Source: Escarpia spicata
Lineage: Eukaryota; Annelida; Polychaeta; Sabellida; Siboglinidae
Reading direction: 5' to 3'
Length of the DNA: 64,000 nt
Assembly (NCBI GenBank): GCA_963995525.1
Contig: OZ023209.1
Span: 31,663,135-31,727,134 of the forward strand
Both the position numbers and the translations under genes were made by a program. The notes beneath the pieces were generated by a model. It did not search any database. It worked only from the letters and a program-made list of their open reading frames with translations, and was not told the origin of the DNA. Below are positions 55,301-64,000 of the stretch, piece after piece. Within the stretch, counting starts at the first letter, position 1; each line of letters starts with the position of its first letter.

Positions 55301-56531
55301 ACCTGTAACGTCCGTCTCTGGCAATACGCAGGGGAAGCCATCGCACAGCGCAGCCTTGATACACGGCTCCGTTGCATAGAACTTTTTGAAGAGATTTGGG
55401 TTCTTCTGTCGATATTCGAAGTACCGTGCGTACAGCTTGAACGATTCAAAGTGGTCGAACTTACGCGCTCGCAGAAAGCGAAGAATGAATGATGTGTCCG
55501 TGCAGAGGAAATCTATCAAGAAAGTAATTTTTTTAAGTCTTAGTGTTATCACATAAGCACAGGAAAGGTACTATTTCAAATAATCTTATCACAGGCATGC
55601 AAATTGAAATTGACCCTCAATGCCGGCATTGGATTAGGAATTTACCTTCGAAAGTTGGTTGGAATTGGGATTATTAAAAAAAAGTAGAATGGATTTTTTG
55701 CAGCAGATCTGATCCAATGAACTTGAATTATTCTAGTGATTTTGAATGAACAATACATAATTTTTTAATTACGTCTGTTTAAATATGACACATTTTCAAG
55801 AACAAATAAAACATAGGTAAAACAAATTGGAATTAGATTTTTCCTTTGGATTAAAAAAATTGGAGTTGAAGTTTTTCCAAGGGTTGAATTGGAATCGACT
55901 TTAGAAAATTTAATAGAAATTTATAAAATGGAATTGACCCCATGACGTCCTTACTGATGTTTATTTTGAAATTATGTGTCACATTATTATAAATAAATGT
56001 ATTTGGTGAGGATGGAGGCAGACTACCGGGTAACTACGGAAGACAGCAGAGGTGGTAGATTGCACGAAAGGGTGAGCCTGACAGGCTGCAATAAAGGCTG
56101 CAAGAAAGACTGGATGAAGAAAGATCTATGTATAAAATGTGGAGCAAGTGGACAGTGACAATTACTGATTGTGAGCCAGTACAAGAACAACCAGTGGGTA
56201 ACCTCACTCATTTATAAAAAGAACAATGAGGAAGAACTTATACTATATAAAGTATGATTATACTGCACAAACAAATTTCCCAATTATTCTGGTAACAGGA
56301 ATCAAATTCCATTGCCTATGCACATAATTAATGCATTACATAAAACTGAAATTAAATCTAACCAATGTCGGGTCTTGTTTCAATTTGCTCCCGGACTGCC
56401 TCGACTGCGAGGCTGCAGCTCTCGGGACACTCGTTGAGTTCTTCTCTAGCCTTTGCCTGTGTCTTTTCTGAAAGTGCCCATCCATACTCTGCCATTGCTG
56501 GCCACATGAAGGACCACACAGCGAGCAGTGT
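49308..56531 (-). CDS. clavesin/alpha-TTP-like CRAL-TRIO lipid-transfer protein
   Basis: Exons on the minus strand: 56531-56363 (start ATG at 56507), 55512-55082, 53772-53662, 53416-53226 and a tentative last exon 49467-49308. They join in frame to about 345 residues, close to vertebrate clavesins (about 354). The CRAL-TRIO N-terminal helix region reads EKTQAKAREELNE and TRPDI, then FILRFLRARKFDHFESF. The lipid-binding domain reads [58 protein letters not shown] and IPQEVLPAELGG. Clavesins bind phosphoinositides on clathrin/TGN-derived vesicles; which lipid this one binds is unknown. The last exon is chosen because it restores phase and ends in an acidic tail (DEEFFLID); another acceptor (TCTACACAG) opens a different frame, so the C-terminus is uncertain. 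The final intron (3.8 kb) holds the splice-donor minisatellite and a LINE. The 5' UTR exon was not found. Confidence 0.82.
49600..49870 (+). mobile_element. L2-type LINE 3' end remnant
   Basis: Reads NAGTRVFSAVAPTL-like on the plus strand, as in the C-terminus of L2 ORF2 (compare AFSVAAPTIWNQLP at 8000-8308), then a 3' UTR with CTCCTTAGCTTCTTAGCAA, CACCCATCTGTTGGTGA. Lies inside the tentative last clavesin intron. Confidence 0.45.
50395..51648 (-). repeat. 94-bp minisatellite made of clavesin splice-donor copies
   Basis: About 13 tandem units of 94 bp. Read on the minus strand each begins like the end of exon 53416-53226 (CAGATTTACTGGCCTGACCA through AGTATCAA) and continues with the donor GTGAGTATTAGTAG and about 50 further intron bases. 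The real junction at 53258-53160 has the same sequence with few changes. Twelve copies keep GTGAGT; the copy nearest 51615 has lost it. Units are very similar to each other, so the array is young or homogenised. Confidence 0.92.
51649..53160 (+). mobile_element. Jockey/CR1-superfamily LINE fragment inside the minisatellite
   Basis: The plus strand encodes the RT fingers onwards: SKHQFGFRKDHSTT, SKAFDTVNHDILLYKLDHYGI, GSILGPVLFLLY, the catalytic FADD near 52044, SAKYLGIYLDCKLSW and GARLWNKLPVDI. TAG codons at 51954 (within the usual PQGS motif, a likely CAG to TAG change) and 52446 break the frame. The element is 5' truncated, begins mid-unit of the donor array at 51649 and ends in TTTACTTACTTAC-rich sequence near 53160, after which the array resumes. 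Sense relative to the window, antisense to the clavesin gene. Confidence 0.88.
53163..53260 (-). repeat. last unit of the donor array including the real splice site
   Basis: After the LINE one more 94-bp unit follows. It contains the authentic exon end (KQIYWPDHSCSI) and donor GTGAGT at 53225-53220 on the minus strand. It shows that array and exon junction were contiguous before the LINE inserted. Confidence 0.85.
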
Positions 56532-56932
56532 CTGAAATTAGCAAAAAATTAACTGGCCCAGATTTTGTTTGAACTGGCCCATATCTATTTTAAGCTGACA
56601 TTGCAGAATTTGAACTAGCCCAACTAATTTATAAACCACTTTGACACATTTCCATTTTTCCACATTCTTTAATCACACACATGAATATATATCATTTGAA
56701 TTGTACATGTAAGTACATATATATATATATGAATGGATGTTGGCATGTTTAATTACCAAACTAGCCTATAATAATAAATATTATTCCAAATGTATGTCCT
56801 GATTGTTTAAACTCTGCCCAAAGCTAGTACTTGTATTTAACTGTATCAGTGTTGCACTCAGATGCATCATGCATGTATACAGTACATCTGCCATTTCTTT
56901 TTAGGTGTTTCCCGGTTTATTCGCTAGGTGAC

Positions 56933-57454
56933 ATCACCAAACTGCGTGGCCTTCACTTTGCTGATGTTGATCACGTTACGAAATACACTTTTGTTACCAG
57001 TCAAATTTGGATTTATTTGTAAATAAAGAACAAAAAGCATGCCTAACTCTGACATACAACCGAGACAACTTCCAAACACCGTAAAATGTTGTTCAAAGGA
57101 CGCGGCAAAACTTTGAAAAATGGCGTCCAGTCTGACTCTTGGAAAACTGCACTGCTGGTGGCAATGCCACCGATGTCGTTTAGAGGCGTTTGTTGGCTTT
57201 GCTATTAAATGCAACCGTTCACGTGATAAGAGTTAAGTTTTTACGAACATTGTTGAATTATTTGAAGTTGCGTTTACCATCTCCTATAACTGATTCGGGT
57301 CTAAGAATTATAACAACCTATGCATTGGATGCAGCCTAGCCCTGTCCGCCGAGATAAATCAGTGGCGTTTGTGAACCGGCAGATTTGGGCAGATAACTTG
57401 AAAATTTTGGCGAATTGAATTGGCAGGACGGATTCTAAATTGTTGGCTGCCAAT
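56933..57454 (+). repeat. inverted repeat arm 1, 522 bp
   Basis: Reverse complement of 58493-59014, same length, four substitutions by eye, no gaps. It contains a short plus-strand frame beginning AAAATGGCGTCC near 57116 (MASSLTLGKLHCWWQCHRC), an initiator-like context. No target-site duplication is obvious outside the arms. Confidence 0.9.
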
Positions 57455-58492
57455 TCAAAGGCCTTAATTTCGTAAACTGAGCAAGGCACGGGACAGCATT
57501 TCAACATCTATGCACTGCAATACAGATGTATAGTATATATATATTATATATATACATATTATGCCTTCAGGTATGGTTAAATTAAAAAGTTGCATTAAAC
57601 CTTTATGAGTTTATCTATATTATATATCGACAACGTCATTCTGTGGAGCATCCCATCCTTGCGCATCAGGGGGTGCTGCTGGTTACATCAGTCTTGGTAC
57701 TCCCTGCCAGATTGCCGTGCAAAACTTGGAATATAAGCTCAGCCAATAATCTAATTTGCCGGCAAGTTCCTGTGATTTGGAGAGTAGTCGTAGTTGGGTA
57801 TTTGAATACACAATACCACTCAACGGCTCATGAGAATGGTCGAATGGGTAATTACATTGGGATTCCTGGAAATGGAGTGGCAGTCTGACTGGTGTCTCCA
57901 CTGTTCTCACGGGTAGTATGGTGAAGTCAATTATGAATTTGATTCAGCTAACTTTGCATAGGAGATCTGCCAGGGGTAGTGTACATAGTCACCACCTCTG
58001 ATGTGCGTGGATGGTGCATCCACTTGTTATATGGAACAGCATTCATGAGAAGCACACGACGTGGAATTGTGAGCCCTGTACTGTGTGAGTGCTGTAGTCA
58101 TCTGTGAGTCACATCTGTGAGTCATTGTGCAATTTGTATTAAATTTGTAATAAGTTATTTGATTAATTATGAAACGCAGACATGGATAAATGTATTTTTT
58201 TTAATGTTAGACACTTGTGTAGAGTTGGGGCCCATCTCTATTTCACCATTATAACTATATTTTTGCCCAAATTATACGATACCTTGATGCAGTAATTTCA
58301 TCATTTCACATCATCATACCAAGTAGGCATGCATTTAATGCATTTGTGTGACCTAAAAGCTAAGTAGTGGTATGGTTTATATCAGCATGCACTGCTATAT
58401 CGCCCAATGGTAGTGACTGGCTCCACCCAGAACATTATTTACGCCTAAAAAATGCGCGTGCGTGAGCAAGGCACTGCTCATGAGAAGGCACC

Positions 58493-59014
58493 ATTGGCAG
58501 CCAACAATTTAGAATCCGTCCTGCCAATTCAATTCGCCAAAATTTTCAAGTTATCTGCCCAAATCTGCCGGTTCACAAACGCCACTGATTTATCTCGACG
58601 GACAGGGCTAGGCTGCATCCAATGCATAGGTTGTTATAATTCTTAGACCCGAATCAGTTATAGGAGATGGTAAACGCAACTTCAAATAATTCAACAATGT
58701 TCGTAAAAACTTAACTCTTATCACGTGAACGGTTGCATTTAATAGCAAAGCCAACAAACGCCTCTAAACGACATCGGTGGCATTGTCACCAGCAGTGCAG
58801 TTTTCCAAGAGTCAGACTGGACGCCATTTTTCAAAGTTTTGCCGCGTCCTTTGAACAAAATTTTACGGTGTTTGGAAGTTGTCTCGGTTGTATGTCAGAG
58901 TTAGGCATGCTTTTTGTTCTTTATTTACAAATAAATCCAAATTTGACTGGTAACAAAAGTGTATTTCGTAACGTGACCAACATCAGCAAAGTGAAGGCCA
59001 CGCAGTTTGGTGAT
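58493..59014 (-). repeat. inverted repeat arm 2, 522 bp
   Basis: Mirror copy of 56933-57454 separated from it by a 1038-bp spacer. Over 99 percent identity implies a very recent event or ongoing gene conversion. The spacer has no recognised gene. Confidence 0.9.
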
Positions 59015-59570
59015 GCTCAATATTGCATTAACATAGATAAACCTGGGATGATGTGGAATGATGGAATTAACGAATTGATGTACCAAATTTATGCAAATAT
59101 ATATATAACTACTAGTCTATAAATACGACAAAATTTAGGTGGGCCCAGACTCTATTTACTATTACAAGTGCCAAAAGTTCAAACAAAGCTTAGTCTTAGA
59201 ATAATATATATGATAGTCTATTTCAAAAATTGATGCATTTGTGTAGAATCCGGACACACCTCGATTTCGCCGTAATAACTTGTAATAAGTTGCTGATCAC
59301 TTTAACATAACTAATCTTACAGAAAAGTAAATGGTCGTAGACAGAGCGTTATGGTATCTCGTCCGCTATTATCGCTCACAAAACTTAAAACATCACCCTG
59401 TACTTCAAACGCCAGTTGTTCTATTTATGAACGATATACTCACGACAATGTATCAATTAATTATCATAATAGCATTAGGAACGTGTAGCCGACAGACGAT
59501 ATATAAGACATAACTGAAATGTCTCAAAATTGATTCCGTTTTTGGTACGAAAATTGACAGCTCCAACCTG

Positions 59571-59588
59571 TCATCGCCATCTGGTGGA
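59571..59588 (-). promoter_or_regulatory. CTCF-type core, inverted
   Basis: Minus strand reads TCCACCAGATGGCGATGA, matching the site at 41195. Motif evidence only. Confidence 0.3.
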
Positions 59589-60184
59589 AATACCAGTTAT
59601 CTTTCGGACATGGTGGCGCCATCTGCCGAATGTGATATAATTCGAATTTAGTTGAGCAACATTATCATACAATGTATTTACGTAATATGTAAATACGTAT
59701 AATATACAAACAGACATACATCTTTTTTTTCGTCGCCGCGTCTGGCGTAAGTTCAGCTTATTGTAACCTAAGCAGGGACACATTTCTAAAGGTATAGAGG
59801 GGCACAATCATGTATATAGGCTCATTCAAAAAGGTATGGGCACGCCAAATTCATAAGGTCTAGGCCAGGCCCAGGGGAACGTGTCACCCAGGCCCCCTGG
59901 CTCCGCATAAGGTGCTGGTGGAGGTTTTCGTCGGAAAACCAGCGGTTCAGTATATCTCTGCACATCTCCCGTAGTGTCGCGCTGTCTCGAAGACTGTTGG
60001 GAGATTTGCCAGTATTCCGGAAGATAGACCCCATACACCAAAACTCATGGGGGACTCCCGGATTTCTCGGGAGGGATGGCAGGCATACATGCATACATAG
60101 ATAATTTATTCATGCATTCATACAAACGTACGTACGTACCTGTGTACACACGCACACACGCGCGCACACACACACACATGCACA

Positions 60185-60370
60185 CACAAACCCTCCAATT
60201 GCATCCGGCTCTCCTGAGGCTCGCAAAAGTAGTAAGCCTAAACACATGCATGCTACTCGCAAAACAACACTGGCGGCCGAATTAAATTCATATTGGATGG
60301 GCTGAGTCAGACCTTCGGCACTACTCCGCTATTGAATCTTGACATCGGAAGACGTGGGGGTAGGGTTATT
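60185..60370 (+). repeat. dispersed repeat copy
   Basis: Same family as 30545-30740: CCTCCAATTGCATC, GAGGCTCGCAAAA, ACTGGCGGCCGAATTAAATT and CATATTGGATGGGCTGAG, in the same order with insertions. Confidence 0.65.
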
Positions 60371-60950
60371 ATATTAATGCATGTTCAACAGTTCAAATTA
60401 AATAGTAGTTTGTTTGTGTAAATATTGTTTTATGCGATTGTTTGGACTTTGGTGAGGCATACACTGCATATGACGGAGTTTAATGATTAGGGCTTATAAT
60501 CGCACATGCAGAAGCGAGTCAGCCGGGCATTTGCTGAGTGACGTCCAATGACTAAACATCAGATTATTTTCTGTGTTGTTTTGATCGTCGCAGATTGATA
60601 TGGTTGATAGGCCCTACTAGCGCCGGCGGTGTGTGACGTTCCGGACGAATGCACAACACCTTCCTGGTTGAGACGAATGCTACTCTACATAATTAGGTCG
60701 ATCTACTTAGAGTTCAGCGTTTCCTTCTAACACTGTGTGTCCTCTCGCTTTGGATGTGCTATTCTATCCAGTTGACCAATTCTGAATGTCCTGCTGTCCC
60801 GACCGAGATATGACTCCGATGTCAAGCATGGCTACCAGCGACCACGGCGCACCACGAAAGGACTAGTGACGAAAATAGACACAGCTCCGATTGATACCTT
60901 GGCCGTAACCTAAATTTCTTCTTCCGTGTCGTTCTCGGTGTATTCTCAGG

Positions 60951-61296
60951 ATGGCAGCACAGCACCGTGACTCGATCAGGTGGTCCGACGAGACTTACTC
61001 TCTGGGTGAGTTCGTGGGTGAGTTCCAGGCGAAGTTGCCGTGTATCGTCAAAGTAACGACCGGGTACAACGGACCGTCGCCGGCGGAGTCACTTAGCTCG
61101 GGACAGGTAAGGAAACGCCCAGCTTTGAAATCAGTGTACGTGTAGATGTCTAGAGTGCGGAATGAGTGCGTGCGTGCATGTGCGTGCGTGTATGAGTGTG
61201 CATGCGGCCGTGTGTGCGCGTATGTGTTGGTGTGCGTGTGTGTTGGTGTGTACGCATGTTCGAAGTTATGCATTGCTTCTTATTGGTGGCTCTATT

Positions 61297-61387
<91 letters not shown>

Positions 61388-63209
61388 ATGTGCGTATGTG
61401 TTTGTATGTATGCGTGTGCGTGTGTGCGTGTGTGCGTGTGTGTATACTAAATAAATAGTTTACTAACTGACCAAACCCTCCTCTTCCCAACTTTCATCAA
61501 CACATCCGTCCTTTCATATTTTATATTTTCATAATGATCCGTGTATCCAACGAGACTGATGTGATGCTAATCTGTCCAGGTGATCCACGTCCAGAGCGCG
61601 GGCCGTCAGACTCGAGTGCTGGGGAAAGATGCCGGTGGACGTAGGTTTTGCATTCCGTTGCTGTTTAACGTGCCGTGCACAGTCTCTGTTCAACCGTCCG
61701 GTCTGCTCGGTAAGTTCCCACAGTCATGTGTGCGCATGTATACAGCTCTTGTCCGTCCTTCGCGAAGCGATCGAAGATTACCATAAGTCATGTTAACTAG
61801 TATTATTATCATCCAGGATTCGTATGGGGTTGTTTAGACCAATCCGCGCCATCCCGGAAATCCTCATGTCACTTTTCTCTCGGGTTCCGCATATACGCGC
61901 ATGCACACGCAGACGGATACGCACGCACACGCACACGCACACAAATACACGTCGCTGTTTCATTGAGAAGTAAAGTCTAGATGGTGCTCGATTGAACAGG
62001 TCTGCCAGGGAGCGGAGGGTAACGCGCTTTGAGAAAGCACTGGACACAGCGCTTTATAACAACTTATTTTACATATATTTGTATACGTTTCACTCTTGTT
62101 GGCACCAAAAACTCAGTAAGACCAAAGACGCTATGCATATCATTATAGGGTCTTTGGTATGACTAAAATGAAGATTGTCATATCAAACTTGTTATCGTCC
62201 GTATCTTCTCTTTTCAATAGGACGCAAGAAGAAATATAGTTTGGCAGCCATATTGGAGAGGAATTCACTTCCGGTAAAAATTGACTTGGCGGACAATGAC
62301 AAAGGGTTGACGTTAATGTCACAAGAACACGAACTTCTCCGTCTGGGAACGATTCAGATCGACAGCGCCTACGAGGAAAGGTCCCTAATTGGAAACATGA
62401 TAACAGCCGGTAGTTGCTTTTATGATATATAATATATTCCTTATTCTAAACATTTGAGTTACTGTGAAACGATTCGCCATACCATGCACTATGCTGACGT
62501 GACAGTTTTACAAGTGACTGCCACGAAGCAATTCGACAAACTGCTATATGCCTACTGGCTATGGGAGTACAGGTACAATTTTTAAGCCTCTCACAATATA
62601 CATAAAATAATTTACGTAATGGAAATGGCATAATTAGCTAAGAACATATTATGTATTATTACATAATATGTATTATTACTGTAAACAAATATTATCTTTA
62701 CAAATGCTAATGAACAGTTGGCCGAAATATGTGGATTTACTGAGCATCATTTAAACTTAATTAGTATTCCCAGTTCGGCGACCGCTAACTGGAAAGAATA
62801 GACATTTGTTACGTTAACGTTTCTACGAAAATAGCGCACTCCCTACAACTTGCCCCACCCACGGGGCAAAACGTCACTACCGAGTACATCGCTAGAGAGA
62901 CTATTACTTTTCTGTGACACTGAACATTGAAATTGACGATTTGTTTTGAGCAATTTTCATATGTTCAATTCTCACTGCTCAGTCTTCCCAACCAACCACG
63001 TAGTGAAGCGGAAAGTTGTTGCTAACTGTGTCATGCTCTGTCAGGAATCATGTCGCCCTCACCGGTAGCCATCCCGACACACGTTGCGGCGGCGGTGTCA
63101 GTGGCGGAAGGTAGAGTCGATGGTGACAACGAGACGTGGTTGAAGTTGAAGGCCGACTACCGCCGGGCGGCCACGCTCGTTGACTTCGCTTCCGTCTTCC
63201 GAGCTGACG
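60951..63209 (+). CDS. CABIT-domain protein (GAREM/THEMIS type), 5' part
   Basis: Four coding exons, 60951-61106, 61580-61709, 62221-62409 and 63045-63209, join with phases 0-1-1 and a final phase 1; the gene continues past the window. MAAQHRDSIRWSDETYSLGE is followed by AKLPCIVKVTTGY, LSSGQVIHVQSAGRQTRVLG and FCIPLLFNVPCTVSV, the pattern of a CABIT module (leading LP-x-x-VKV, then a G-x-x-hhhHS strand and an IPL strand). The later exons give LPVKIDLADNDKGLTLMS and WLKLKADYRRAATLVDFASV. GAREM proteins are GRB2-binding adaptors in receptor-tyrosine-kinase signalling and THEMIS acts in lymphocyte signalling; an invertebrate member is more likely GAREM-like, but this is inference. The start is the first ATG, with WS--TYSLGEF immediately downstream as in GAREM. 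Confidence 0.72.
61298..61444 (+). repeat. (GT)n microsatellite
   Basis: About 87 bp of pure GT then interrupted GT/GC repeats, in intron 1 of the CABIT gene. Overlapping frames are dinucleotide shadows. Confidence 0.95.
61975..62063 (+). mobile_element. SINE tail
   Basis: ACAGGTCTGCCAGGGAGCGG and CACTGGACACAGCGCTTTAT match the 3' end of the SINE at 2455-2766. Lies in intron 2 of the CABIT gene. Confidence 0.6.
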
Positions 63210-63355
63210 GTGCGTGCACTTCCCTCTCTGTTAGTATCGCTTTTCCTATTACATCTCGGTGTTATTTTTATTTAAACACCTCGCTTTGTTTCATTTAATA
63301 TTAATTTACTTTAATCGCATGACGCACACACACACCCACCCAACCCACCCACCCA

Positions 63356-63600
<245 letters not shown>

Positions 63601-64000
63601 GTATAGACGTTAAATCCATGATCAGAACACGGGTTTTGGCAGCAGCTAATGAAGCGCCTGTACGTAGTTCTTAATTTCACTGATTACATTTCGTTCTAAC
63701 AATGTAAGAAAGAACACGACTTCTAGTGTCTGTTCTGAAAGAAACAGGCAACGTAGGGCAGGCGAGATTTCCAAAATTTCGAAACGTGGACACGAACGCC
63801 GACCGAAAGTCCGGCGCGACAACCCGCTGAGCTAACGTCCCCCTCAACCCCTATCAAACATTATACCCGATTAAAGTACATAAACATGGACAGTTGGTGT
63901 TACTGGTTATTATTAGTTATACCTACCTCTCAATTACGAAACAATGCCGCTATACGACGAATGTACAAAATTGACATCTTTCTCAAATCATACATTTAAG

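Larger units (their letters stand above)
56532..60950. other. intergenic stretch between divergent clavesin-like and CABIT genes
   Basis: Dominated by the 522-bp inverted arms (56933-57454 and 58493-59014) and a dispersed repeat (60185-60370). It also holds a CTCF-type core (59571-59588, inverted) and a second ATGGTGGCGCCATCTGCCG site at about 59608. A 90-codon minus frame at 59822-60094 has no family resemblance. The clavesin 5' UTR exon and promoter must lie here but were not identified. Confidence 0.5.

Noticed and set aside
59822..60094. Minus-strand 90-codon frame
   Set aside because: No recognisable domain; it sits next to dispersed repeats and CA tracts and is probably chance.

Overview
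The window is animal nuclear DNA. Genes are split by GT-AG introns, coding exons are short and scattered, polyadenylation signals follow the stop codons, long (GT)n/(CA)n and (GTGC)n microsatellites are common, and there are many decayed non-LTR retrotransposons and tRNA-derived SINEs. A galaxin-like secreted protein, a GH18 chitinase with a C-terminal CBM14 domain, and L2/CR1/RTE-type LINEs suggest an invertebrate, most likely a lophotrochozoan such as a mollusc or brachiopod. That placement is inference; no single-copy marker here fixes the phylum.

Layout. 1-12912: 3' part of an atypical calpain on the + strand. The window opens in an upstream intron, so the catalytic Cys/His exons lie outside it; a 5.8-kb intron is filled with nested LINEs and a SINE. 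15631-17216: two-exon galaxin-like gene on the - strand. 21055-28446: ten-exon secreted chitinase on the + strand (signal peptide, GH18, charged linker, CBM14). 28447-33480: repeats, an L2-type LINE and a hAT transposase remnant. 34173-35327: two possible small divergent genes with no recognised family. 41230-46359: complete five-exon CCDC43 on the + strand. 49308-56531: clavesin/alpha-TTP-like CRAL-TRIO gene on the - strand. 56933-59014: two 522-bp near-identical inverted arms. 60951-63209: first four coding exons of a CABIT-domain (GAREM/THEMIS-type) gene on the + strand, running out of the window.

The genes do not form a pathway. Galaxin-like and chitinase/CBM14 proteins are both known from secreted or skeletal matrices, which makes that neighbour pair mildly suggestive.

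The most unusual structure is a pair of intronic minisatellites, each built from the splice junction next to it. In the clavesin gene about 13 copies of a 94-bp unit repeat the 3' end of an exon plus its 5' splice site. In CCDC43 about 15 degenerate copies of a 32-36-bp unit repeat the 3' splice site plus the first codons of exon 3, several with CAG immediately followed by GTGAG, the form of a recursive splice site. Other strong oddities are a LINE bracketed by 146-bp direct repeats, a chitinase linker segment that also occurs inverted inside the gene's own intron next to a LINE tail, and the 522-bp inverted arms. All intron-exon models were made by eye from frame, phase and splice consensus.
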